A stretch of DNA of 64,000 nucleotides from Actinomadura opuntiae (GTDB lineage: Bacteria > Actinomycetota > Actinomycetes > Streptosporangiales > Streptosporangiaceae). The notes under the pieces are model-generated. The model did no database searches. It saw nothing but the letters and a program-made list of their open reading frames with translations, and was not told the DNA's origin. Each line of letters begins with the position of its first letter. Position 1 is the stretch's first letter. The stretch is from the NCBI RefSeq assembly GCF_030283205.1, contig NZ_JASNWF010000003.1, positions 310,001 through 374,000 of the forward strand, in the 5' to 3' direction. The position numbers and the translations under genes were made by a program. Below, one piece after another: positions 16,641-25,028 of the stretch.

Positions 16641-18015
16641 ACTGTCCCTGACCGCAGCAGCCGACGCGATCCGCGCCCGGAAGCTCTCCCCCATCGAGCT
16701 TGTGGACTCCGTGCTCGACCGCATCGAGAAGGTGGAGCCGCACCTGGGGGCCTACGTCGCCATCACCGCGGAACGGGCTCGTGGGGCGGCGCGCGAGGCC
16801 GAGCAGGACGTCGCGGCCGGGCGGCTGCGCGGCCCGCTGCACGGCATCCCCATGGGTCTGAAGGACCTGATCGACGTCGCCGGCACGGCCACCACGGCCA
16901 GCTCCCGGGTCCGCGCCGGGCACCGCGCCGAGTCCGACAGCACGGTCGCCGCCCGCCTGACCGCGGCCGGAGCGATCCTGATCGGCAAGACCCACACCCA
17001 CGAGTTCGCCTACGGCCTGACCACCCCGCAGACCGCCAACGCATGGGACCGGGACCGGGTCGCCGGCGGCTCCAGCGGCGGGTCCGCCGTCGCCGTCGCC
17101 GCGGGAGCCGCCACCTTCGCCCTGGGCACCGACACCGGCGGATCGATCCGGGTGCCCGCCGCGCTCAACGGCGTCGTCGGCCTCAAGCCGACGTACGGCC
17201 TCGTCCCCCGCCACGGCGTCACCTCGCTGTCATGGTCGCTGGACCATGTCGGACCGATCACCCGCACCGTCGAGGACGCCGCGCTGGTCCTGGACGTCCT
17301 GGCCGTCCACGACCCCCGCGACCCCGCATCCCTCGCCGCGCCCGCCGCGGACCGCCGGCCGGGCGCGGGCACGGACCTGGCCGGGCTGCGCGTCGGAGTT
17401 CCGCGCAACTACTACTTCGACCACGTCGCCCCGGAGGTCGAGACCGCCGTCCGGCGCGCCATCGACCATTTCGAAAGCCTCGGCGCCCGCCTTGTCGAGG
17501 TCGAGATCCCCATGACCCGCTACATCCAGGCCACCCAGTGGGGCCTGATGGTCCCGGAGGCCACCGCCTACCACGAGCGCACCCTGCGTGCGGTCCCCGA
17601 GCTGTACCAGGCGGACGTCCGCATCCTGCTGGAAGCCGGCGAGCTGATGCCCGCCGGCGATTACCTGCGCGCCCAGCGCTCCCGCACCCTCATGCGGCAG
17701 GCTTGGGCCCGCGTACTGGAGGACGTCGACGTGATCGCCGCCCCGACCGTCCCGGCGACCGCGGCGAAGGCCGACCAGCCCACGCTCACCTGGTCCGACG
17801 GCACCGTCGAGGGCGTCTCCGACGCCTACGTACGCCTCTCGGCCCCGGCCAACGTCACCGGGGTGCCCTCGCTCTCGGTACCGGTCGGCCACGACACCGC
17901 GGGCCTGCCGATCGGCATGCAACTGCTCGGCCGCCCCCTCGGAGAAGCCGTCCTGCTGCGGGTGGGCCACGCCTACGAGCAGACCCAGCCCGCGCGCGAG
18001 CTCGCGACGACGTGA
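16627..18015 (+). CDS. Amidase-signature family hydrolase
   Basis: The 462-residue enzyme shows the amidase signature. The catalytic Lys is in MGLKDLIDVAG (about residue 79), the Gly/Ser-rich VAGGSSGGSAVAVAAGAATF supplies the first Ser, and GTDTGGSIRVPAA carries the nucleophilic Ser. The enzymes hydrolyse amide bonds in the cytoplasm. Pairing with an AtzG-like protein suggests an AtzE- or GatA-related heteromeric enzyme acting on small amides or ureas; the substrate is not deducible. The start ATG 16627 overlaps the AtzG-like gene; the open frame extends further upstream to 16387 without family similarity. Confidence 0.92.
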   Translation: MQPYELSLTAAADAIRARKLSPIELVDSVLDRIEKVEPHLGAYVAITAERARGAAREAEQDVAAGRLRGPLHGIPMGLKDLIDVAGTATTASSRVRAGHRAESDSTVAARLTAAGAILIGKTHTHEFAYGLTTPQTANAWDRDRVAGGSSGGSAVAVAAGAATFALGTDTGGSIRVPAALNGVVGLKPTYGLVPRHGVTSLSWSLDHVGPITRTVEDAALVLDVLAVHDPRDPASLAAPAADRRPGAGTDLAGLRVGVPRNYYFDHVAPEVETAVRRAIDHFESLGARLVEVEIPMTRYIQATQWGLMVPEATAYHERTLRAVPELYQADVRILLEAGELMPAGDYLRAQRSRTLMRQAWARVLEDVDVIAAPTVPATAAKADQPTLTWSDGTVEGVSDAYVRLSAPANVTGVPSLSVPVGHDTAGLPIGMQLLGRPLGEAVLLRVGHAYEQTQPARELATT

Positions 18016-18069
18016 CGATCGGCGAGCACGGCCCCGGCCGGCCGCCCGGGATGGCCGGGGCCCGGGCCC

Positions 18070-18092
18070 TTGAAGCAATAGATTTGCTTTAA
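18070..18092. promoter_or_regulatory. TetR operator before its own gene
   Basis: The inverted pair TTGAAGCAA (18070-18078) and TTGCTTTAA (18084-18092) has one mismatch and repeats the half-site found at 16326-16373. It ends 9 bases before the TetR start codon, so autorepression is likely. Confidence 0.65.
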
Positions 18093-18101
18093 GCTGGTTC
18101 C

Positions 18102-18695
18102 ATGGGTCGAAAACCACTGGTGCGCCCCGGTGGGCGCAGCGCCAGGGTGCAGGCGTCGGTGCACGCCGCCGTACGCGAACTCGAGTCGGAGCTGGGCCGG
18201 GAAGCGCTGACCGTCCCCCTGGTGGCCGCCCGGGCCGGCGTCACCCCGTCCACCATCTACCGCCGCTGGGGCGACCTGCAGGAGCTGCTGTCGGACGTGG
18301 CGGTCGAGCGTCTGCGGCCCGAGACGGCACCGGATGACAAGGGGGATCTGCGGTCCGACCTGGAGGCCTGGGCCGAGCAGTTCCTCGAGGAGATGGCCTC
18401 CCCCACCGGCCGCGCCTACATCCGAGACGCCCTGCTCGGCGACCCGGACGGCAGCAACGCCGGCCAGTGCTCGGACTACGCGGCCGAGCAGATCGACGTC
18501 GTCCTCGCCCGCGCCGCCGACCGAGGGGAGAGCGCGCCCGCGGTCGAGACGGTCCTCGACCGCATCGTCGCCCCGGTGATGTACCGCATCCTCTTCCGCC
18601 CGGACGGGCTCGACGCCGCCTACGCGCGCCAGCTCGTGACCGGCCTCCTCGACTCGACATCCGGGAAGGTCACGCCACACGCTCGTACTCCTTGA
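18102..18695 (+). CDS. TetR-family repressor
   Basis: The 197-residue protein has a TetR N-terminal HTH (TVPLVAARAGVTPSTIYRRW, then GDLQELLSDVAVERL) and a helical ligand domain. It belongs to the group with a TetR_C-like ligand domain seen in MFS-associated repressors. It follows the amidase gene and shares its half-site TTGCTTTAA with the operator between the amidase and MFS operons, so it probably controls both and itself. The inducer may be a substrate of the amidase or a drug exported by the MFS protein; that is inference. Confidence 0.9.
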   Translation: MGRKPLVRPGGRSARVQASVHAAVRELESELGREALTVPLVAARAGVTPSTIYRRWGDLQELLSDVAVERLRPETAPDDKGDLRSDLEAWAEQFLEEMASPTGRAYIRDALLGDPDGSNAGQCSDYAAEQIDVVLARAADRGESAPAVETVLDRIVAPVMYRILFRPDGLDAAYARQLVTGLLDSTSGKVTPHARTP

Positions 18696-18726
18696 GGACT
18701 CCGCCGAGGCGTGGCCCTACCAGGGG

Positions 18727-18762
18727 CGGGAGGTGGCGCGCGGTGTTCGGCGCCACCTCCCG
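18727..18762. terminator. Hairpin terminator between TetR and CYTH-CHAD genes
   Basis: A perfect 13-base stem (18727-18739 with 18750-18762, arm CGGGAGGTGGCGC) encloses a 10-base loop between two convergent genes. There is no U tract, as is usual for hairpin terminators in high-GC actinobacteria. It could serve both strands. Confidence 0.6.
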
Positions 18763-18772
18763 GGAGTTGCGG

Positions 18773-20266
18773 CTACAGGTGCTTGACCAGTTTGGGGGCA
18801 GCCGCCTTCCGCCAGGTCCGGGGTAGGTCGGTCAGGGGGTCGTCGTACCGCTGGAGCGTGGTCAGCGCCCCCAGCGTGTAGGCGTCGGACGTGCCGCCCG
18901 GCTCGGGGGCCATCTGTTCCAGCCGCCTGGCGGCGACGATCCTGTCCTGGTTGTCGCCGAGGACGTCCTGCAGCTTCTCGGCGCGCCGGGCGATCTCGGC
19001 GGCCGGCTTGCCGAGGACGGGCTCGGCCGCCTCGGCGGTGTGGCGGAGCCGCTTGGCGGCCTTGCGGGTCTTGTGCAGGGCGGCGTTCCGGTCACCGCCC
19101 TGCGGCGCCTTCTGCGCCTCCTGGTAGGCGTCGGTCATCTTGCGCCAGGCCTTGGCCACGATCTTCCGCTCCCGCTTGCGCGCCGCCTTGTGCGCCTTGC
19201 GGTGGACGGGCGGGTCGGTGACCATCGCGTCGATGCGATCCAGCAGGGCCAGATAGCGCTGGCTGCGCAGGAGGCCGCGCAACCGCTCTCGGGCCTGGAG
19301 TTCCTGATGCTCCATCTCGAGCAGCCAGCCCGGTTCGCCGGGACGTCCCGGCAGGCCGGCGAGCTGAGCGCGGAACCGGGCCCGGAGCACCTCCAGGTCG
19401 CGGACTTCGCCGAGCGCGTCGGACAACCACTTGAGTTCGGCGTCCAGAGGCTTGACGCTTGACCGGTCCAGGACCTTGCGGTGTGTGCGCAGGATGCTGC
19501 GGAACCGGCGGATCGAGGTGCGCATCTTGTGCACCGAGTCGTCGTCATGGTCGGCGAGCCGTACCCGGGGGTCATAGGACAGCATGCGCGTTGCCTGTGC
19601 GCTCAGATAGGCGGACATCACCTGGGCGGTGCTGCGCAGCTCGACAGGACGGCCGCCGGGTGCGGCGTCGCCGCCCAGCACGACCGACAGCTTGTTCGGC
19701 GCCTCGCTCGCCCGCGCGCCCGAGCCGGTGAGGTGGTCGCCGACGGCGTCGAGCACGTCCTGTCCCCCATCGACGAGCTCCACCTCCAGTTCGCGCCACG
19801 TGACCACGCCCCCGGCGCGCGGCTCCAACCGGATGCCGGTGACGTTGTCGTCGACGAGCTGGGCCAGCACCGTGCCGTTGCGGCCGAGCAGTGCGCGCTG
19901 GGTGCGGTCGGTGCGGATCTCAGCCACCGCCACCAGCGGGCGGCCGCGGGTGTGGGCGAGGAGCAGGTCGGCCAGTTCGGGGGGCGGCGGGCTTCCGGCC
20001 TCTCCGGCGGGCCGCTGGATCTCGTCCCGCCCGCCCTTGGCCCTGGGCAGTTTGAGGTGCCAACCGTCGTCGGTGCCGCCCGTGCGGCGCCGCAGGGTGA
20101 TGCCGCGGCGCGCCAGGCGTAGATCGGCGGTGTCGTAATAGTGGGCGGTGAGGGTGAGGGTTCGGGGCTCGGCGGCGGCGCTCAGACCGGGCACCTCCCG
20201 CAGATCCGGAAGGCTGTAACCGCTGCCGGCCTCGTACTTGCGTTCGACCTCCACATGGGCCGCCAC
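18773..20266 (-). CDS. CYTH-CHAD domain protein
   Basis: The 497-residue protein has an N-terminal CYTH triphosphate tunnel domain (HVEVERKYEAGSGYSLPDLR includes the ExExK signature; later ITLRRRTGGTDDGWHLKLP). A C-terminal CHAD helical domain follows, with conserved His/Arg-rich helices such as DSVHKMRTSIRRFRSILRTH and LHKTRKAAKRLRHTAEA. CYTH enzymes hydrolyse or cyclise triphosphates with metal ions, and CHAD domains bind polyphosphate granules. The fusion is common in actinobacteria, and a role in polyphosphate or triphosphate metabolism is the usual inference. The gene is monocistronic and convergent with TetR. Confidence 0.92.
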   Translation of the reverse strand: MAAHVEVERKYEAGSGYSLPDLREVPGLSAAAEPRTLTLTAHYYDTADLRLARRGITLRRRTGGTDDGWHLKLPRAKGGRDEIQRPAGEAGSPPPPELADLLLAHTRGRPLVAVAEIRTDRTQRALLGRNGTVLAQLVDDNVTGIRLEPRAGGVVTWRELEVELVDGGQDVLDAVGDHLTGSGARASEAPNKLSVVLGGDAAPGGRPVELRSTAQVMSAYLSAQATRMLSYDPRVRLADHDDDSVHKMRTSIRRFRSILRTHRKVLDRSSVKPLDAELKWLSDALGEVRDLEVLRARFRAQLAGLPGRPGEPGWLLEMEHQELQARERLRGLLRSQRYLALLDRIDAMVTDPPVHRKAHKAARKRERKIVAKAWRKMTDAYQEAQKAPQGGDRNAALHKTRKAAKRLRHTAEAAEPVLGKPAAEIARRAEKLQDVLGDNQDRIVAARRLEQMAPEPGGTSDAYTLGALTTLQRYDDPLTDLPRTWRKAAAPKLVKHL

Positions 20267-20360
20267 TTCATTCCTCCTTTACGAGAACTTGCCGTCTCCC
20301 CTACCCGTCCTCTTCGTTCTACGCGTCCTGGCCGGATCGGCCTTCGGGTGTCTCAGCTGC

Positions 20361-20902
20361 GTGATTCAGGACGACACGCAGGACATCGAGCCGATCGCCG
20401 CGCGGCCTCAGGCCGCCGAGTCCCCGCCGACGCCTGCCGAGCTCTTCACCGCCCATTACGGCGGCATGGTCCGGCTGGCCCGGCTTCTCGGCGCCGACGA
20501 TCCGGAGGATCTGGCGCAGGAGGCGTTCGCACGGCTGTTCCGGCGCAGGAGGAACCTGCGCGACCCGGGCTCGGCGCTGGCCTAGTGCGGGCAACCGTGT
20601 GCAATCTCGCGAGGAACCGGTCGCGGCATCTGCGGATCGTCAGGCTCCGCGCCCCCGACCCTCCCGAACCACAGGCGGCGGCCGAACAGTTGGCGATCGT
20701 CCGGGAGGACCACAGGGGACTGCTCACGGCCCTCGCCGCACTGCCGCCCAAGCAGCGCGAGGCGCTGGTGCTGCGCTACTGGCTGGACCTGTCCACGCAG
20801 GAGATCGCCCAGACGATGAGCGTCTCCCCCGGGACGGACAAGACCCACATCAGCCGCGGGCTCGCCGCGCTCGGACGCAGACTGGAGCACGGCAGAGCAT
20901 GA
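20361..20902 (+). pseudogene. SigE-family ECF sigma factor with a frameshift
   Basis: Region 2 (TAHYGGMVRLARLLGADDPE, then DLAQEAFARLFRRRRNLRDP) is read in one frame to GSALA followed by TAG at 20583-20585. The protein continues in another frame as VRATVCNLARNRSRHLRIVR with region 4 (LPPKQREALVLRYWLDLSTQ, then EIAQTMSVSPGTDKTHISRG). Restoring one C at the break gives GSALAYVRATVCNL, the family sequence, so a one-base loss is the likely cause. The next gene, a putative anti-sigma partner, is intact and overlaps by 4 bases. GTG 20361 is a guessed start. A sequencing error would turn this into a normal gene. Confidence 0.7.
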
Positions 20903-21252
20903 ACAGGCTGGAAGAGGAACTCGCCGAGGCTCTGCGCGACCATGCCGAGCGGTTCACCCCCGGTCCCGACGGCTGGGCGCGCACGCAGGCGCGGCTGGAG
21001 CGGTACCGCCGTCGGCGGTGGGCCGTCACCGGGCTGGCCGCGGCCGCGACCACCGTGGTGATCATCGCGCTCCTCAGGCTGGCCCCACCGACGGCGCCGG
21101 ACCGTTTCACCTGGTACTGGTTCGGCACTGGTGTGATCGACGGGTCCGGACGGCCCGGCTCCGCCACGCTGCTCTTCTCGGACGCGACCGGCCGTCAGCT
21201 CGTCTCCCGCCGAGTGACCGTCCTGCCCAGGCACGTCCCGATGCCCCGGTGA
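20899..21252 (+). CDS. Single-pass membrane protein, probable anti-sigma partner
   Basis: This 117-residue protein has a cytoplasmic N-terminal helix (LEEELAEALRDHAERFTPGP), a basic stop region and one transmembrane segment (VTGLAAAATTVVIIALLRLA), then a short extracytoplasmic part. Such proteins follow SigE-family sigma genes in actinobacteria and are thought to act as membrane-tethered regulators. Its ATG overlaps the sigma stop codon (ATGA), so they are coupled. No zinc anti-sigma motif is visible, so the regulatory role is inferred from context. Confidence 0.75.
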   Translation: MNRLEEELAEALRDHAERFTPGPDGWARTQARLERYRRRRWAVTGLAAAATTVVIIALLRLAPPTAPDRFTWYWFGTGVIDGSGRPGSATLLFSDATGRQLVSRRVTVLPRHVPMPR

Positions 21253-21261
21253 CACGGCTTT

Positions 21262-21298
21262 GCCGCCGCGGGGGTGAGGCGCTCATCCCCGCGGCGGC
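21262..21298. terminator. Hairpin terminator
   Basis: A perfect 12-base GC stem (21262-21273 with 21287-21298, arm GCCGCCGCGGGG) lies 10 bases after the anti-sigma-like gene stop codon. It probably ends the sigma/anti-sigma transcript. No U tract follows. Confidence 0.6.
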
Positions 21299-21449
21299 GG
21301 TGGCGGAACCGGGGACGTCCGGCGTCCGCTAACACCCGACCGCCAGAACGACCTCGCCGAACCAAGTCATCTCCGGAAGGTGCCGGCCCGGCGCGGTCTC
21401 ATGGGCGGGCGTCAGGGCGGGTCGACACGCCCTTGTTCGGACGGTGCGG

Positions 21450-22487
21450 CTACAGGCCCAGTTCCTGTGCGGCCAGTGCGGTGCCTTGGAGGCGAGCGGC
21501 GATCTTGGCGAACGCGGTGTCCCGCGATGTGGAGGTGTCGTCGGCGAAGGGGGCGAAGCCGCAGTCGTCGCAGGTGCCCAGACGATCCGCGGGAAGGTGC
21601 CGCGCCGCGGCCAAGACCCGGTCGCGGACTTGCTCGGGTGTCTCGACGGCGGGGTCGATCGGGTCGATGACGCCGATGAAGGCACGGGCGTTGGCGGGCA
21701 GATGCTCGGCGGCGACGCTCAGAGCGCGCTCGGGATCGGTCTCACCGGCCATCTGGAGGTAGAAGGCGCCGGCGTTGAGCTGGAACAGCCGGGGCAGCAG
21801 CGCGGCGTAGTCGACGTCGAGGCTGTGCGTGGAGTCCAGGTCCGCGCCCGGGCAGGTGTGCACGCCGATCCGGGTGCGCTCGTCACTGGAGAAGCGGTCC
21901 AGCACCCGGTTGTTGAGCGCGATGAGATTCTCCAGCAGACCGCCGGAAGGGTCCAGCTTGAGCGCCAGCCGCGCTTCGGTGAAGTCGAGTTGCACCACGT
22001 GCGCGCCGGCGTCCAGGCAAGAGCGGATGTCGGCTTCGGCCTCGTTGGCTAGGTCGTCGAGGAACGCCTGTTGCGGGTATCCGGCGATGCCGTCGGACGG
22101 ATACAGCAGGCTCAGCATCGACGGGGCGATCACCGCCTGCTTGACGGGCACGCTCGCGTGGCGCTGCGCCGCCCGCAGGTACTGCGCGGCGCGGTTGGTG
22201 TAGCGGAACGGCCCTTCGGTCAGCCGCGGCAACTGCCGCTGGTGCCCGTCGGCGAACGGGACCACCACGCCGTCGGCCGCAAGGCCCGGCAGTCCCGCGA
22301 TCGGGTAGGTGGCGAAGCTCGGCTTGGACTGCTCGCCGTCCGACACCACCGGCGAGCCCAGTTCCTCCAGGCGTTTGACGGTATCGCGGACGGCGCGGTC
22401 GGTGGCGGCCGACGCCTCCGACGCAGGGCCGGCCGACAACTCGGCCGGGCGGGGGATGCTACCGATGGGTTCGGTGGGGATGGGCAT
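21450..22487 (-). CDS. MetE C-terminal-like (cobalamin-independent methyltransferase) protein
   Basis: The 345-residue protein corresponds to the catalytic C-terminal barrel of cobalamin-independent methionine synthase, without the N-terminal domain. Zinc-ligand motifs are visible as His210/Cys212 in GVHTCPG and Cys306/Cys309 in CDDCGFAP, with the substrate Asp/Glu region in VVQLDFTEARLAL. Stand-alone proteins of this type transfer methyl groups from folates or simpler donors, or act on epoxyalkanes in coenzyme M systems; nothing nearby indicates which. It is monocistronic. Confidence 0.85.
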   Translation of the reverse strand: MPIPTEPIGSIPRPAELSAGPASEASAATDRAVRDTVKRLEELGSPVVSDGEQSKPSFATYPIAGLPGLAADGVVVPFADGHQRQLPRLTEGPFRYTNRAAQYLRAAQRHASVPVKQAVIAPSMLSLLYPSDGIAGYPQQAFLDDLANEAEADIRSCLDAGAHVVQLDFTEARLALKLDPSGGLLENLIALNNRVLDRFSSDERTRIGVHTCPGADLDSTHSLDVDYAALLPRLFQLNAGAFYLQMAGETDPERALSVAAEHLPANARAFIGVIDPIDPAVETPEQVRDRVLAAARHLPADRLGTCDDCGFAPFADDTSTSRDTAFAKIAARLQGTALAAQELGL

Positions 22488-22697
22488 GCGGTGAGCCTAA
22501 GTGAACCCACAGTACGTGATAATTACTTCCAGTCATCAAATCTGTGGCCGCCGCGTTGCCTCACTGCATCCTGCGGCCTCCTGAACGCCACCAGCAACAC
22601 ACTGCTAACACCGCACCACCGCGACGCCCGACACGCACAAAAACGCGCACGCCTTCCGACTGACACCCTTCAGCTCAGCCGATACACCGTCTCCGGC

Positions 22698-22933
22698 CTA
22701 GCCCCGATGCTCGACGTTCCGCTCCGCGATGAGCACTTCGATCACGCGCCGGGCCATCCCGGGGTCGACCCGGCGGAGGTGAGTCCGCCGGCGCGGTAGC
22801 TGGTGTGCTCGATCGTCGTGGGGAACTCGACCATCAAGTCGTATTCGGGCACCTGTTCGATCGAAAATGGAGCCACTCCCCGACTTGAATCCACCGCAGC
22901 CCATTTTGTTACGGCAATCGCGAGCAGGCTCAC
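22698..22933 (-). pseudogene. Frameshifted small ORF of unknown family
   Basis: Two overlapping reverse-strand frames look like halves of one protein. One gives MSLLAIAVTKWAAVDSSRGV, then VPEYDLMVEFPTTIEHTSY. The other gives DPGMARRVIEVLIAERNVEH before its stop. Both halves have protein-like composition and the frames meet around 22790. If joined, they would make a protein of about 75 residues just downstream of the immunity-like gene. No family is recognised. Confidence 0.3.
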
Positions 22934-22974
22934 TCAACGCCAGAAGACGAGCTGCACTAGTCGAGACGATCGGT

Positions 22975-23358
22975 TTAACGAATAATAGTGGCCGCCTGCT
23001 GAGCCGCCTTCACAACGGCGCCCCAGTCAGGACGGGAGATCACCTGAGCATCTTCGAGTCTGGTGGGCAAGGAGTCCAGGAGCGGGTCCAGGACAGCGGC
23101 CAGACGTTCGATCGCTTCCGCCTCTGCCTCGTTTTCCAGCGTCAGACCGATCTGAGCTCGAGGGTCCTCCGCGACCGAGGTGTCGTCGTACAGGACGTTG
23201 ACGTTGTGCGTCAGGTCATCGTAGAACCCTGGCCGTGGATAGGCATGCTCCACCCAAACGCGGCGCTGATACTCCGGATCAGAAAGCGCCTGCAGGGCTT
23301 CGATGACATCACGGCGCATGTCAGGGAACTGTACGGCCACGAAATCAAACCTTAGCAT
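22975..23358 (-). CDS. SCO4402-family protein, probable immunity protein
   Basis: This 127-residue acidic protein shows DMRRDVIEALQALSDPEYQR, then YDDLTHNVNVLYDDTSVAED, the pattern of the SCO4402 family, widespread small actinobacterial proteins. The ATG lies 3 bases after the stop of the toxin reading frame, and the pair is on the same strand, the classical toxin-immunity arrangement. I therefore infer that it neutralises the toxin domain encoded at 23362-23580. The immunity role is inference; family membership is fairly clear. Confidence 0.75.
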   Translation of the reverse strand: MLRFDFVAVQFPDMRRDVIEALQALSDPEYQRRVWVEHAYPRPGFYDDLTHNVNVLYDDTSVAEDPRAQIGLTLENEAEAEAIERLAAVLDPLLDSLPTRLEDAQVISRPDWGAVVKAAQQAATIIR

Positions 23359-23361
23359 CCG

Positions 23362-24750
23362 TCAGGGGGAGCTCCAACTACCCCATGTCAGCCACTCCGA
23401 CAGGGGAATGTGAGCCTGTTCCCAGTTCTCTTTGATCGATCCTTCCAGCGGCTGACCGTTTCGCCCGATCACTTTACCGTTGACGCGGACGACGACATGG
23501 TCGACACGTTGAGCGGGCTGGGGATTGTTCGGGTTCCCCTCGTCTATCCTGATCCCATTACCCCGGTTCTTGGGATCCGTTCAGCGGTGGCCAACACCCT
23601 TCTTGTTCGGATTGCCGTCTCCCCACTCATCCGGCACCTTCTCTTGTGCCTCTGAGGGAGGCTTGCCGTCGACCCATCCACCCTCCTCTCCTGCATTTCC
23701 AGCTCCGACCTCCTTCTCGAGAGCACCCTGCAGCGATTGGGTCTCAGCGTCGGTGGGCTGGACTTTGGGGGCGTTGGTCGCGCTGTCTTCGGTGGCTTGG
23801 ATGATGTGTTCTGCCAGGGCTCCGAGGCTCAGGCCGCTGACGATCGCCAGGAGTGTGCCGGCGATGGGGACCAGGATGCCGCGGGCGATGGCGGCGTCGA
23901 CGGCGATGGCGCCGGTATCGGAGGCGCCGCCGGGGGTGAAGAAGCCTCCGACGCCCAGGATGATCGAACCGAGCACGCCGGCGGCGCCTAGTTCCCATTC
24001 GGCTTTGGTGTGCGCGTGGTCGACGGCGTCGGCGTACTTGTCGCAGGCGTCCGCCACGTTGTGGCCCAGCCGGGGCAGTGTGTACAGCACGGCCCGCTCG
24101 CTGCACGGACCCTAGAGTCGGGACCAGGCGGAGTCGATGACCTTGGCGTCGCCGGTGGTGTTGCCGCCGGTGACCGAGTGAATCGCGGTTCCGAGCCTTC
24201 CGGTGGCGGTGGCCACGCGGTCGCCCGCCTCCCGCCACGCCCGCGCGGCGGTGCGTAACTTGCCCGGGTCGCCCGTCGGCCACAGGTCGGCGAGTTGTGC
24301 CGGCATCCAGGACGATGCCCCGCCCAGGGCCGGTGGGGGCATCGCCATCGTCTTGTCGGTGACGACCTGGCGGCCGACCTGCCAGAACGGCACCGACTGC
24401 TGCGCCGGAGTTCGGACGACACCCGTGCCGGTCGGGGTGGTGATGGTGGAGTGGCGGTCGGCGTTGAGGTAGTTCCCCGCCGTCGTGCCCAGGCACAGCG
24501 AGAAGCCGCCGACGCTTTTGACCGCGGCCTGGAAACCGTGCCAGGTGGCGTTCACGGCCTGGTTGTAGTGCGGGGCGAACGCCAGCGCCGCCTTGTCGGG
24601 TGCGTGACCGGCCATCCCGTCGCAGCCGGCCAGGGCCGAGGCCAGCACGTCACAGGCGCTACTGATCGTCCATTGGCCGGTGGCGAACGTCGAGGCGGCC
24701 TCCTGCACCACCGACGGGTCGATCCGCACGTCGGTCACAGCGGCGTCCAC
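23362..24750 (-). pseudogene. WXG/LXG-type polymorphic toxin gene with two in-frame stops
   Basis: One reading frame of 463 codons runs unbroken in phase but has TAG at codon 213 (24112-24114) and TGA at codon 390 (23581-23583). The first part has the helical N-terminus of type VII-linked toxins (PHYNQAVNATWHGFQAAVKS, then AWREAGDRVATATGRL and SVTGGNTTGDAKVIDSAW). The second part continues it (LYTLPRLGHNVADACDKYAD, then two hydrophobic segments around SIILGVGGFFTPGG). The last part, after TGA, is a toxin-like C-terminal domain (IRIDEGNPNNPQPAQRVDHV, then QAHIPLSEWLTWGSW). Family members have Trp at the TGA site, so TGG to TGA is likely. The gene overlaps the WXG100 gene by 16 bases and precedes the immunity gene. 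As written, only truncated, probably toxin-less products would form. Confidence 0.65.
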
Positions 24751-25028
24751 ATCCGCTGGTTCGCTGCGTGCGCGGCCCGGAAGTTGCGGTGAGCGACCTG
24801 GATGCGACGGTGCAGGTCATCGATCTTGCGGGCGATTTCGCGGGCGGCGCGGTGCCAGGAATCGGCCGCGGCCTGATAGGCGCGGCGGTCATCGCCGTCC
24901 CATTCGTCCAGATGGACGTTCAACTGGTGTTCGAGCCTGGTGAGGATCTCCTCCATCGAGTGCAGGGCCTGCCGGAAGCAGCGCTCACTCTCCTCGAACT
25001 TCCAAAAATCGGCCTCGATCAGTCCCAT
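24735..25028 (-). CDS. WXG100-family protein (EsxA/B-like)
   Basis: The 97-residue helical protein carries the WXG-type turn as EWDGDD in the middle, between two amphipathic helices (RQALHSMEEILTRLEHQLNV and RRAYQAAADSWHRAAREIAR). This is the helix-turn-helix hairpin of type VII secretion partners. ATG 25028 (MGLIEADFWKFEESE) is chosen over 25130 because it gives the family length and follows GGGGGTGGG. It overlaps the toxin gene by 16 bases and probably acts as its secretion partner. No type VII machinery gene lies in the window. Confidence 0.82.
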   Translation of the reverse strand: MGLIEADFWKFEESERCFRQALHSMEEILTRLEHQLNVHLDEWDGDDRRAYQAAADSWHRAAREIARKIDDLHRRIQVAHRNFRAAHAANQRMWTPL

